Assembly (NCBI RefSeq): GCF_002283555.1
Contig: NZ_MVOI01000003.1
Coordinates: forward strand, 1,593,417 to 1,657,416
Length of the DNA stretch: 64,000 nt
DNA from: Rubrivirga sp. SAORIC476
GTDB taxonomy: Bacteria; Bacteroidota; Rhodothermia; Rhodothermales; Rubricoccaceae
Reading direction: 5' to 3'
A model generated the notes under the pieces. The model made no database searches and was not told the DNA's origin. It saw only the letters and a program-made list of their open reading frames with translations. Each line of letters begins with the position of its first letter. The first letter of the stretch is position 1. The position numbers were made by a program, and so were the translations under genes. Below, piece by piece: positions 9,251 through 17,468 of this stretch.

Positions 9251-10993
9251 TCAGGCAGACGGCTGGGAGCCGCTCCGAGCCTGCGCGGCCCAGCGAGCCA
9301 GGCACACAGCCCGCAAGAACGAGGGCGCGATCGGCTCTCGCAGGTGAGGGGTGCGCATCGCCTCGCGGTAGGTGGCCTGGAGGGCCTTCACATCGAGGAT
9401 ATCGGCCGAACCGGGCGCGTCCTCAAAGATCGCATGCTCTACGAAGTCGGTGTCGCGAGCAAAGACGGAATCGACGAAATTGTCCCCGAATCGAGCCTTC
9501 GACGATCGCTGAAGGATGGCGGGGGGAAGGCGGGCGGCCATGGAGCGGCGCAGGTAGGACCGCGTCAGGCCGTCGCGGAGATGCTGGGACGGCGGGACGG
9601 CGAGACAGACTTCGACGACGCGGCGATCCAGGAACGGAAACCGGGGCTCGACGCCGACGGCCGTGGCCGTCGCGAACGCCTCCTCGAACAACCGGCCGAG
9701 TGACCCGCTGGCCAACTCCGCCATGTGCGCCTCCCGGGCTGTCCGTGGCCTCCGCACGGGCTCGTCGTCTGGCCGTGCATGCCGCCCGAACTGCACGGTG
9801 GGCGTTGCTCGCGGGAACGAGCCGACGAGCGGCTCGACAGCGTACGTCCGAACCAGCCGCCGGAGGCGGCGCCCCGGATGCCGGGCGCGCCGGACGAAGT
9901 CCGCCGTCGTCCGCGCAAAGGTGATCCACCGGAACCCGAGCGCCAGCTCCGTCAGCCAGTCCAGCCCGTGCCCGACGATGTTGTCTCCGCCGAATCCGTC
10001 GAGGACGGCGTCCAGCCCGGCCTCGTGCACCTGGTGGTAGAGGTGACGCGTGAGGAACAGGTTGGGCGCCATGGGGGGCTGGCCGAAGGCCGCGAGGTCC
10101 GCGTCGAGGTGCGGCAGCAGCAGCGCCGACGCCCCGTCCACGCGGTGCGACCGGACGCCTGCGGATTCGGCCACGGCGTCGATGTACGGGCGCTCGTGCG
10201 CGCTTCCGGACTCGAAGAGGAGCGAGAAGGTGTCCAGCGGCCGGTCGGGCCGGAGCGCGCGCACCGTCGTCACGATGGACGACGAGTCGAGGCCGCCGCT
10301 CAGGAACGCGCCCACGTTCCCGCCGAGGCGGGCGAGGACGGCCTGGTCGAACGCCTCGCGGAACGCCTCCTCGACCACCCGGTCGTCGTCGGGCAGCCGC
10401 TCGGGCCGGTCGAACGTCCAGAACCGGCGGTCCTGCGGGGCGTCGCCGAGGCGGAACGTGGACAGGTACCCTCCCGGAACCCGCTCGACGCCTGCGACGA
10501 GCGTCCGCGTCGGATGGGTCGTGTCCCCAGCGAGGTAGTCCGCCGCCCCCTCCGCGTCGACCTGGAAGGGGACGAGGGCCTGAAGCGTCGGCAGGCTGGA
10601 CCCGAACGCCCAGCCGCCGCCGACGCGCGCACGGAACAGGGGCCGCAGCCCGACGCCGTCGCGAGCGGCCAGCGCCCGCCCGGCGGCCTCGTCCCAGAGC
10701 AGGAACGAGAAGGGCCCGATCAGGTGGTCGACGGCCGCGTCTCCCCAGCGCTCGTAGGCCCGGAGGACGAGGTCTGGGTCGTCGGCCTCGGGGGCGCGCA
10801 GCGCACGGCGCAGGTCGTCCCGGTTGTCGAGGCGGAGGTCTCCCGCGAGCGCGAGCGGCCCGCGTGTCGCGACGCGAGGCCCGTTCGGGCGTGCGGTCGC
10901 CTCGGCGAACAGCCGGACGTGGCCGGACGCCCACGCGGTCTCACCCGGGTCCCGAACTCCATCCGTTCCGACCAGCGCCAGAAAGCCCGTCAT
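9251..10993 (-). CDS. Asparagine-synthetase-type lasso cyclase
   Basis: A 580-residue protein with an N-terminal glutaminase-like domain (residues about 1-200) and a C-terminal ATP-pyrophosphatase domain carrying the P-loop FLSGGLDSSSIV. The N-terminus reads MTGFLAL instead of MCGI, so the amidotransferase nucleophile Cys2 is missing. That is normal for lasso cyclases (McjC type), which adenylate an Asp/Glu side chain and need no glutamine. The neighbouring precursor and HprK-like kinase support this over ordinary AsnB. The start is the ATG whose product lines up with the family N-terminus, not the open upstream frame. It ends 41 nt before the preferred precursor start. Confidence 0.85.
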   Translation of the reverse strand: MTGFLALVGTDGVRDPGETAWASGHVRLFAEATARPNGPRVATRGPLALAGDLRLDNRDDLRRALRAPEADDPDLVLRAYERWGDAAVDHLIGPFSFLLWDEAAGRALAARDGVGLRPLFRARVGGGWAFGSSLPTLQALVPFQVDAEGAADYLAGDTTHPTRTLVAGVERVPGGYLSTFRLGDAPQDRRFWTFDRPERLPDDDRVVEEAFREAFDQAVLARLGGNVGAFLSGGLDSSSIVTTVRALRPDRPLDTFSLLFESGSAHERPYIDAVAESAGVRSHRVDGASALLLPHLDADLAAFGQPPMAPNLFLTRHLYHQVHEAGLDAVLDGFGGDNIVGHGLDWLTELALGFRWITFARTTADFVRRARHPGRRLRRLVRTYAVEPLVGSFPRATPTVQFGRHARPDDEPVRRPRTAREAHMAELASGSLGRLFEEAFATATAVGVEPRFPFLDRRVVEVCLAVPPSQHLRDGLTRSYLRRSMAARLPPAILQRSSKARFGDNFVDSVFARDTDFVEHAIFEDAPGSADILDVKALQATYREAMRTPHLREPIAPSFLRAVCLARWAAQARSGSQPSA

Positions 10994-11130
10994 CGGCACG
11001 ACGGTCCGAGACGGGGAAGCCAGGAACGGGCGGTCTGAGGCGGCATTCAGGAAGCTACCCCTGCCGACATGGCGAGACGGGTTCTCCCGGGTCCGCAGGA
11101 CGGGCCGCAGGTGCGTACCCGACCTGCTCA

Positions 11131-11433
11131 CTACCGCCGTCTCGGACGGACATCGTACCCGACCCAGATCTCCCCTGCGATGTCGCCGATCTTCATCGAG
11201 GAGAACGACCCCTCTTCGAGGATCTTCTCGGCGACCTCCTGCGGGAGGTTCATGGAGGCGACGGGGCGGGCGTCCCGCCCGGCGTAGAACGCGATCGTCC
11301 AGTTCGGGTGCGTGACGGCCGCAGCGGCGCCGTCCGCGGCGAGGGCAGCGGGGGCGCCGAGGCCGACAGCGAGGGCCCCTGCGGCGCGCTTGAGGCTCTC
11401 GCGGCGCGAGATCGGAGATCCAAGAGTGGACAT
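11131..11433 (-). CDS. Small Tat-exported protein upstream of the lasso-type cyclase
   Basis: A 100-residue protein beginning MSTLGSPISRRESLKRAAG, a twin-arginine signal (SRRESLKR) with an Ala-rich hydrophobic stretch and a likely cleavage at AAALAADG. The mature part of about 65 residues (THPNWTIAFYAGRDARPV, then LPQEVAEKILEEGSFSSMKIGDIAG) is soluble and not recognised. It is co-directional with the cyclase, 137 nt upstream, and may be the first gene of the lasso-like operon. A Tat signal implies export in a folded state, perhaps with a cofactor. A TTTCCTCCC-rich stretch precedes the ATG. Membership of the cluster is inference from position. Confidence 0.6.
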   Translation of the reverse strand: MSTLGSPISRRESLKRAAGALAVGLGAPAALAADGAAAAVTHPNWTIAFYAGRDARPVASMNLPQEVAEKILEEGSFSSMKIGDIAGEIWVGYDVRPRRR

Positions 11434-11505
11434 GGGGGGGGAGGGAAGTGGATTTCCTCCCTTCGTCTTTGCCAGCCGTCCAGGATCACGTCCGGCCCCT
11501 GCCCT

Positions 11506-11525
11506 CCGCCTCGGTCCCGAGGCGG
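11506..11525. terminator. Perfect inverted repeat after the NYN-domain gene
   Basis: CCGCCTCGG and CCGAGGCGG form a 9-bp GC stem with a two-base TC centre, 4 nt beyond the NYN gene stop on the minus strand. No U-tract follows. The same CGAGGCGG core appears in other intergenic hairpins of this window. Confidence 0.45.
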
Positions 11526-11529
11526 ACCG

Positions 11530-13155
11530 TCAGAGGTCCTCCGGCGGACGCGTCTGGCGACGTCGGCGGACGCCTTCCGAGCGCTCCTCTCCATCTGCCT
11601 CGTCGGCCTCATCGGGGGTCATGCTGCCGTCGTCGGCGTCTCCGATGGGCTCGTCGTCCATGTCCGCCGCCTCTCCGCTGATGGACGATGGCGCCGCGCC
11701 CGGTCCGAGGAGCCAGTCGTCGAGGAAGGTGCGCTGGCGCTCGTCGAGCTCCATGTGGGCGTTCCCGGCCAGAAACTCGACGTTGTCGCGGTACGCAACC
11801 GCCACGTCGTGGGCCGACGGCTGGTCGCCGAACGGGAAGCGGCGGTAGTCGAGGCCCTTGAGCACGAACCCGATGGCGGTTCGCGGCACCGACCGGCCCT
11901 GCTCCAGGACGAGGTCGCGCGCCCGGCGCGACGTGTCGCTGAGGTGGTACGGCGTGTCGTAGACGGCCTCGGCGATGGCGTAGAACACCGCGCGGTACTC
12001 GTCGGGCGTGAGCGTGGGCGCCTGCGTGACGCCGTGGATCCGCTGGATGAAGTCGCGGAGCTCGGGCGAGACCTCGTCGAGGCGGTCCGGCGGGCTTTCG
12101 AGGACGGGCGCCTCGTGGCGGGCAGGGTCGAACAGGAAGCCGGGGTGGCCGGGCCCCGTCACCACGCCCACCTCGGGGACCTCGGCGACGATCGCCCGGA
12201 ACGATCCGTAGCCCGCCCACTTGGACTCTGTAACGACGGCCCCCAGCTCGCGGATCACGGCGTGCGCCATCGTCGCCATCACGACCGGCCCGTCGGCCGT
12301 GGTGACGGCCGTGCGGATCTGCCCCTTGATCTGGTCGGCGAGGGCGTCGTCGGACGCGGCGCGGTCCGTCGGCGCGGTCTCGTCCACGACGACGGCCCAC
12401 GTCTCGCCGCCGGTGACGGCCAGGTCCGCCCGCCGCGCGACGACGGCGCGGACGAGCGGCTCCAGGCCGTAGTAGCCGAGCCAGTTGCTGCCCGCGCGGA
12501 ACTCCTCGAACTCCTTGAGCACGCGCGGCACGTCGACAGCCGCCAGCTCGCCCGCAGCGCTGGCCTCGCGGTAGAGCCGGTTCGCGATGCGGTCCAGCAC
12601 GCCGTCGGGCGCGTCGCCGCGGACGGGCGCGGCCGCACGGTCGGCGTCGAGGCCGAGAGCGTCCTCGATGAACGTCTCCTCAGTGATCACCACGTCGGCG
12701 GCGGCGGTGTACGCCGAGGCTGCCGGGCCGACGGCTAGCACGCCGGTCTGCTTGTCGTGGGCGCGGAGGCGCAGGAGCACCGGCGTGAAGTCGGCGTCGG
12801 CCGAGAGGACGACGTACTCGTCGATGTGAGGGAGCTCCGCGAGCACGTCCAGCACGTCCATGACGAGGTACACGTCGGTGCTGGTCTTGCCCTGGCCCGT
12901 TAGCGGGGGGCAGTCGACCACCTTGAAGGCCGCCCGCACGAAGTCCGGCCGGTAGCTGTAGAACGACTTCGGGTTGAGGTAGCAGCGCCGCACGAGCACG
13001 CGGCGCTCGCGCTCGCCCGGCGCGTCGTCGCCCGCCTCGAACCAGCGGAGCCAGCGGCCGGGGTCGGTCGCGAACCGCTCGGCCGCGTGGGGGTCGATCC
13101 GCCGGAGGCCGAGGTAGACGTTGTCGAAGTCGACGAACAGGGCGGTCTTTCGCAT
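11530..13155 (-). CDS. NYN-domain (LabA/DUF88-type) RNase-fold protein with OST-HTH domains
   Basis: A 541-residue protein. Residues 1-170 form a NYN/PIN-like domain with the acidic metal-site residues in ALFVDFDNVYLG and YVVLSADADFTPVLLRL. After it come helix-turn-helix modules of the OST-HTH/LOTUS type at about 190-270 (LKEFEEFRAGSNWLGYYGLEPL) and 290-370 (GAVVTESKWAGYGSFRAIV), plus a C-terminal helical part. NYN proteins with LOTUS domains are predicted RNA-binding nucleases. The C-terminus is Asp/Glu-rich. The start was taken at MRKTALFVDFDN, directly before the first strand; an upstream open extension overlaps the divergent transporter. Monocistronic by its flanks. Confidence 0.85.
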   Translation of the reverse strand: MRKTALFVDFDNVYLGLRRIDPHAAERFATDPGRWLRWFEAGDDAPGERERRVLVRRCYLNPKSFYSYRPDFVRAAFKVVDCPPLTGQGKTSTDVYLVMDVLDVLAELPHIDEYVVLSADADFTPVLLRLRAHDKQTGVLAVGPAASAYTAAADVVITEETFIEDALGLDADRAAAPVRGDAPDGVLDRIANRLYREASAAGELAAVDVPRVLKEFEEFRAGSNWLGYYGLEPLVRAVVARRADLAVTGGETWAVVVDETAPTDRAASDDALADQIKGQIRTAVTTADGPVVMATMAHAVIRELGAVVTESKWAGYGSFRAIVAEVPEVGVVTGPGHPGFLFDPARHEAPVLESPPDRLDEVSPELRDFIQRIHGVTQAPTLTPDEYRAVFYAIAEAVYDTPYHLSDTSRRARDLVLEQGRSVPRTAIGFVLKGLDYRRFPFGDQPSAHDVAVAYRDNVEFLAGNAHMELDERQRTFLDDWLLGPGAAPSSISGEAADMDDEPIGDADDGSMTPDEADEADGEERSEGVRRRRQTRPPEDL

Positions 13156-13301
13156 CGGCTCGGAGAGGGAGGAAGGGGGATACGCTCCCGGTTCAGCCCG
13201 TTCCCTCGTCGGACGCGTTTCGCCGCGGCCGCTCGGCCGGCCTCGGCGCCCAGGCGGGCCAGGCTGTGGTACCATCGGGCGGACTTCCCTCCCCTCTGCC
13301 G

Positions 13302-14726
13302 ATGCCGCCCGAGATCGACCCGACCTGGACCAGCCTCCTCCCGCCGATCCTCGCCATCGGCCTCGCCATCGGGACGCGGCAGGTGTACCTGTCGCTGGGC
13401 GCGGGCGTGTGGCTCGGCTTCACGATCCTCAACGGGTGGAACCCGCTCGTCGGCCTCGGCGGCGCCATCGACGGGGCCGTGACGGTGTTCGAGGACCCCG
13501 GCAACACGCGCGTGCTGCTGTTCACGCTCGTGATCGGCGCGCTGATCGCGACCGTCGAGGCGGGCGGCGGCGTCCGCGGGTTCATCGACACGCTCGAACG
13601 AAAGGGCTGGGCGTCGTCGCCGCGGGGCGCGCGGCTGCTGTCGTTCTTGGTGGGCGTCGTCATCTTCATCGAGTCGAACATCACTGTGCTCGTGGCCGGG
13701 GCCGTCAGCCGCCCGCTGTTCGACCGCCAGAAGCGCAGCCGCGAGATGCTGGCCTACCTGATCGACTCGACGAGCGCGGCCGTCTGCATCCTGATCCCGC
13801 TCAACGCGTGGGGCGCCTACATTCTGGGGCTGCTCAACGAGCAGGGCGTCGAGGAGCCACTGGCACTGTTCGTCTCGTCGATCCCGTACAACGTCTACGC
13901 GCTGGCGGCGGTCGCGCTGGCGGGCTTCGTCGCCGTGACGGGCTGGGCGTGGGGGCCGATGAAGAAGGCCGAGGAACGCGCGATGCGCGGCGAGCGCCAC
14001 GAGCCCGGCGCGGGCCCCGACGTGGACGAGCGGGCGCTCGTGCCCGAGCCCATCGGCGCGATCCCGCCGCGGCTGGTCAACATGCTGCTGCCGCTGGGCG
14101 TGATGGTGGTCATGATGCCCGTCGGCCTGTGGGTCACGGGCGGCGGCGACCTCCTGGAGGGGTCAGGCTCGACGAGCGTCCTCTGGGCCGTGCTCAGCGG
14201 CCTCCTCGTGGCGTGGATCCTGATGCTGGTCCAGCGAGGGATGACGGTCGAGCAACTCACGACGACCGGGCTGAAGGGTGCGGGCGGGATGCTCGGCATG
14301 GCCTTCGTGCTGCTGCTGGCGCTCGCGCTGGGCAGCATTACCCGTCAGCTCGGCGCGGGCGTCTACGTGGCCTCCGGCGTCGCCGAGGCGGGCGTGGGGC
14401 CGATGCTGCTGCTGCCGCTGGTGTTCATCACGGGCGCCTTCGTCGCGTTCTCGACCGGCACCAGCTGGGGCACGTTCGCCATCATGATCCCGATCGCGGT
14501 CCCGGCAGCGATGGCGCTCGGGCTGCCGCTGGCGCCCTTCCTGGCGGCCAGCCTGGCGGGCGGCATCTTCGGCGACCACGCCTCGCCGATCTCGGACACG
14601 ACCATCGTCTCCAGCCTGGCCGCGGCCACGGACCATATCTCGCACGTGCGAACGCAGTTGCCCTACGCGCTGCTGGCGGGCGGCGTCGCCATCGTCGGCT
14701 TCGCGCTCATCGGCGCGGCGATCTAG
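13302..14726 (+). CDS. NhaC-family Na+/H+ antiporter
   Basis: A 474-residue inner-membrane transporter with about 11 hydrophobic segments. NhaC-family hallmarks are visible: IFIESNITVLVAGAVSRPLFDR in the first half and, near the C-terminus, FSTGTSWGTFAIMIPIAVP followed by GDHASPISDTTIVSS, the conserved SPxSDTT ion-site region. It exchanges sodium, or a related organic substrate, for protons. The start is the ATG giving MPPEIDPTWTSLLPP just before the first membrane helix; a GTG 36 nt upstream is possible. It is divergent from the NYN gene, and its last 20 nt overlap the convergent gene below. The substrate cannot be told from sequence. Confidence 0.88.
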   Translation: MPPEIDPTWTSLLPPILAIGLAIGTRQVYLSLGAGVWLGFTILNGWNPLVGLGGAIDGAVTVFEDPGNTRVLLFTLVIGALIATVEAGGGVRGFIDTLERKGWASSPRGARLLSFLVGVVIFIESNITVLVAGAVSRPLFDRQKRSREMLAYLIDSTSAAVCILIPLNAWGAYILGLLNEQGVEEPLALFVSSIPYNVYALAAVALAGFVAVTGWAWGPMKKAEERAMRGERHEPGAGPDVDERALVPEPIGAIPPRLVNMLLPLGVMVVMMPVGLWVTGGGDLLEGSGSTSVLWAVLSGLLVAWILMLVQRGMTVEQLTTTGLKGAGGMLGMAFVLLLALALGSITRQLGAGVYVASGVAEAGVGPMLLLPLVFITGAFVAFSTGTSWGTFAIMIPIAVPAAMALGLPLAPFLAASLAGGIFGDHASPISDTTIVSSLAAATDHISHVRTQLPYALLAGGVAIVGFALIGAAI

Positions 14727-15156
14727 CCGACCCCCGTCGCTCGGCGGGGGGACGCCCTCGCGCGAGCAGGACCGTCGACCAGACGAACATCGCCAGGCAC
14801 AGCACGGCCCCGACGCCGAACACGCCGCGCGCGACGGCGACCTCGGCGCCGCGCGACAGCAGGCCCGTCCCGCCCGAGAACTGTGCCGCTTCGCCGAACA
14901 GGGCCACCCAGCCGCCGACGAGCCCGAACGCCAGGCAGATCACGCCGCCCGCCGCCGCCTGCACGGCGGGCCAGCGGTGCGCCAGCGTCGCCACGCCCGC
15001 GAGCACGAACACGGCACCGCAGACGGCCAGCACCCACCCGGGCGCGTGGACCGAGGCCGGGTCGGCGGGCACCACGCCCGCCCCGATCCCGATCACCCCG
15101 GCTCCGAGGACGACGCAGAGGAGTCCGAAGAAGGCAGCAGATGGAGACCGATCCAT
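14707..15156 (-). CDS. Small four-helix membrane protein of unknown function
   Basis: A 149-residue protein with four hydrophobic helices (FFGLLCVVLGAGVIGIGAGVV, WVLAVCGAVFVLAGVAT, AGGVICLAFGLVGGWVAL, GVFGVGAVLCLAMFVWSTVLL), short loops and an Arg-rich cytoplasmic tail. No family is recognised. It converges on the antiporter gene and overlaps its last 20 nt, so both stops lie inside the other gene. The ATG start directly precedes the first helix. Function unknown. Confidence 0.65.
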   Translation of the reverse strand: MDRSPSAAFFGLLCVVLGAGVIGIGAGVVPADPASVHAPGWVLAVCGAVFVLAGVATLAHRWPAVQAAAGGVICLAFGLVGGWVALFGEAAQFSGGTGLLSRGAEVAVARGVFGVGAVLCLAMFVWSTVLLARGRPPAERRGSARSPRR

Positions 15157-15206
15157 GCACCGTGTATCGGCACCCGCGACTCGGCATGTAAGGCCGCGTC
15201 GGCTAC

Positions 15207-15695
15207 CTACTCGGCAGCGAGCATCGTAGCGAGGTCGGCGTGGCCGTGGGCGGCGGCCAGTGCGGCTGGCGTCATGCCCTGCGCGTCGGTGCGCGCCGCG
15301 TCGGCGCCGTGGGCGAGCAGCAACGCCGCTAAGTCGGCCTGTCGGAACATGGCGGCGAAGTGGAGGGCGGTCGCCCCGGCCGGGTTCTGGACGTTCGGGT
15401 CGGCGCCACCGTCGAGCAACTGGCGGGCGCGGTCGAGGTGGCCCTTGAAGGCCATGCCCATGAGCGGCGTGTTGCCCGACCGGTCGGGCGCATCGGGGTC
15501 GGCCCCCCGTTCAAGGAGGAGCGCCGTGGTGGGCGCCTGGTCGTTGTAGGCCGCGATCATCAGCAGCGAGTACCCCTGCGCGTCGCGGAGGTCGGGGTCG
15601 AGGCCGGCGTCGAGGAAGACGGCCAGCACCTCGGCGTCGCCGCGCCGGGCGATCTCGTGATAGTCGACGGTGGCGGGGTCGATGGGCTCAGACAT
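15207..15695 (-). CDS. Ankyrin-repeat protein
   Basis: A 162-residue protein made almost wholly of ankyrin repeats: about four to five units of the pattern AQGYSLLMIAAYNDQAPTTALLLERGADPD, including the typical G-TPLM and TALHFAAMF helix starts. Ankyrin repeats bind other proteins. There is no signal peptide or enzyme domain. It lies 116 nt downstream of the catalase gene in the same orientation with a hairpin between them. In many bacteria a small ankyrin protein accompanies catalase and has been proposed to help its activity (AnkB-type), which makes the pairing meaningful but unproven here. The start is the ATG reading MSEPIDPATVDYHEIARRGD. Confidence 0.85.
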   Translation of the reverse strand: MSEPIDPATVDYHEIARRGDAEVLAVFLDAGLDPDLRDAQGYSLLMIAAYNDQAPTTALLLERGADPDAPDRSGNTPLMGMAFKGHLDRARQLLDGGADPNVQNPAGATALHFAAMFRQADLAALLLAHGADAARTDAQGMTPAALAAAHGHADLATMLAAE

Positions 15696-15711
15696 GGGGG
15701 GCGGGTCAGGT

Positions 15712-15743
15712 CGCCTCGGTCGGTCCAGGGAGGACCCGAGGCG
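15712..15743. terminator. Hairpin between the catalase and ankyrin genes
   Basis: CGCCTCGG at 15712 pairs with CCGAGGCG at 15736, with a second inner pairing GGTCC/GGACC. It follows the catalase stop by about 70 nt and precedes the ankyrin start, so it may be a terminator or a read-through attenuator. No U-tract. It shares the CGAGGCGG core with the other intergenic hairpins. Confidence 0.4.
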
Positions 15744-15811
15744 GGGGGCTGGACGGACGGCGCCCCGACAGCCGAAGCCGCCGGGGCGCACAAGAACGCG
15801 AGACGGGCGGG

Positions 15812-17365
15812 CTAGTCGCGCTGGCCCTCGCCCTCGGGGACGGCGTCGCGGACCGCCATCGCGGCGTCGAGCGACTGCCCGTCGCCACCGGCGTTGCGGG
15901 CGGCCGTGACGGCCTCACGGACGCGGCGGCCGTACTCCTCATCAACGTTGTCGAAGTGGCCGAGCTGGCGGTCGATGATCTCCTGGCGCGTCACGCCGGC
16001 CATCGCGCCGGCGAGCGACTGCACGAGGCGCTCCTTGGCGTCCTCGTCCATGAGGTGGTAGAGCGCCGCGGCCTGCGAGAAGTCGTCGTGGTCCTCGCGG
16101 GAGTTGTAGCGCTCCACGGTCACGTCACCCAGGTGCCACGCGGGCTCCGCGTAGGACGGGTCCGGGCGCGGGGCGCCCTCGACCGAGTTCGGGTAGTAGT
16201 TCGGGTGGCCGGTGCCCTCGTCGAGCTGGCCGCCGAACTGGCCGTCGCGCATGTAGCTCCGCACCTCGACCCGCGGGCGGTTGACGCGCAGGTCGCGGTA
16301 GTTGACGCCGATCCGGTAGAGGTGCGCGTCCTGGTAGCTCATCAGGCGGCCCTGGAGCATCTTGTCCGGGCTCGGCCCGACGCCCGGGATCAGCGAGCTC
16401 GGGTTGTACGCCGCCTGCTCCACCTCGTGGTGGTAGTTCTGCGGGTTCCGGTTGAGCTCCAACGTGCCGACCTCGATCAGCGGGAAGTCACCGTGCGGCC
16501 AGACCTTGGTGAGGTCGAATGGGTTGTAGTCCACCTCCTCGGCCTGGGCCTGCGTCATCACCTGGATGTAGGCCGTCCACGTCGGGAAGTCGCCGTTGTC
16601 GATGGCCTCCCACAGGTCGCGCTGGTGGCTCTCGCGGTCCTGCGCGATGAGGTCGGCGGCCTCCTCATTCGTCAGGCACTCGATGCCCTGGTCCGTCTTG
16701 AAGTGGAACTTGACCCAGACGCGCTCGCCCTCGGCGTTGATGAGGGAGTAGGTGTGCGAGCCGTACCCGTTCATGTGGCGGTACGTCTTCGGGATGCCGC
16801 GGTCGCCGAAGAGCCACGTCACCTGGTGGAGGCTTTCGGGGCACAGGCTCCAGAAGTCCCACTGCATGTCGGCGTCGCGCAGGTTGGTGTGCGGGTGCCG
16901 CTTCTGCGAGTGGATGAACATGGCGAACTTGTACGGGTCGCGCACAAAGAACACCGGCGTGTTGTTGCCGACGAGGTCCCAGTTGCCCTCCTCGGTGTAG
17001 AACTTGACCGCGAAGCCGCGCGGGTCGCGCTCGGCGTCGGCCGCGCCGCGCTCGCCGGCGACCGTCGAGAAGCGAATCGAGAGTTCGGTCTCTTTGCCGA
17101 CCTCCGAGAACATCGCCGCCTTGGTGTACTGGGTGATGTCGTTCGTGACGGTGAACGTGCCGTAGGCGCCGGAGCCCTTGGCGTGCACCACGCGCTCGGG
17201 AACGCGCTCGCGGTTGAAGCGCTGCATCTGCTCCTGCAAGACCACGTCCTGCATGAGGAGCGGGCCACGGGGGCCGGCCGTCAGGGAGTTCTCCTGGTCG
17301 GCGATGGGGGCGCCGTCGGCTGTGGTAAGGAGGGGGCCGTCTTTCTTGGTGGGCTCGGTCGCCAT
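15812..17365 (-). CDS. katA: Monofunctional haem catalase
   Basis: Disproportionates hydrogen peroxide to water and oxygen. At 517 residues it is a small-subunit (clade 3 type) catalase. The distal catalytic histidine is His61 in RVVHAKGSGAYG, the distal asparagine is Asn134 in LVGNNTPVFFVRDP, and the proximal haem-ligand tyrosine is Tyr344 in RLMSYQDAHLYRIG. The start was set at MATEPTKKDG; a longer frame runs upstream through the operator region and lacks family sequence. It is divergent from oxyR, with a Fur/PerR-like palindrome between, so induction by peroxide and a tie to iron status are expected. An ankyrin gene lies downstream. Confidence 0.96.
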   Translation of the reverse strand: MATEPTKKDGPLLTTADGAPIADQENSLTAGPRGPLLMQDVVLQEQMQRFNRERVPERVVHAKGSGAYGTFTVTNDITQYTKAAMFSEVGKETELSIRFSTVAGERGAADAERDPRGFAVKFYTEEGNWDLVGNNTPVFFVRDPYKFAMFIHSQKRHPHTNLRDADMQWDFWSLCPESLHQVTWLFGDRGIPKTYRHMNGYGSHTYSLINAEGERVWVKFHFKTDQGIECLTNEEAADLIAQDRESHQRDLWEAIDNGDFPTWTAYIQVMTQAQAEEVDYNPFDLTKVWPHGDFPLIEVGTLELNRNPQNYHHEVEQAAYNPSSLIPGVGPSPDKMLQGRLMSYQDAHLYRIGVNYRDLRVNRPRVEVRSYMRDGQFGGQLDEGTGHPNYYPNSVEGAPRPDPSYAEPAWHLGDVTVERYNSREDHDDFSQAAALYHLMDEDAKERLVQSLAGAMAGVTRQEIIDRQLGHFDNVDEEYGRRVREAVTAARNAGGDGQSLDAAMAVRDAVPEGEGQRD

Positions 17366-17429
17366 AGAGGGGTGGGTCGAATGGAGGATGTCCCGGACAG
17401 AGTAGGCCGCGCCCAGGAATAGATCAAAT

Positions 17430-17444
17430 GGATAATCATTATCA
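17430..17444. promoter_or_regulatory. Fur/PerR-type operator between katA and oxyR
   Basis: GATAATCATTATC is a perfect palindrome around a central C, and the 15-mer GGATAATCATTATCA matches the Fur 7-1-7 consensus TGATAATnATTATCA at all positions but the first. It sits in the AT-rich centre of the 103-nt divergent spacer. PerR boxes (TTATAATnATTATAA) are also close. An OxyR site could overlap nearby but is not obvious. Confidence 0.7.
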
Positions 17445-17468
17445 TTCGATAGCCACATCCTATACTCC

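Noticed and set aside
9210..9305. Longer GTG start of the lasso-like precursor at 9305
   Set aside because: Would overlap the cyclase gene and give an unusually long leader; kept as an alternative only.
17430..17460. Reading the palindrome as an OxyR site
   Set aside because: The spacing and bases fit the Fur/PerR 7-1-7 pattern much better than the OxyR ATAG-based pattern; an OxyR site may still overlap.
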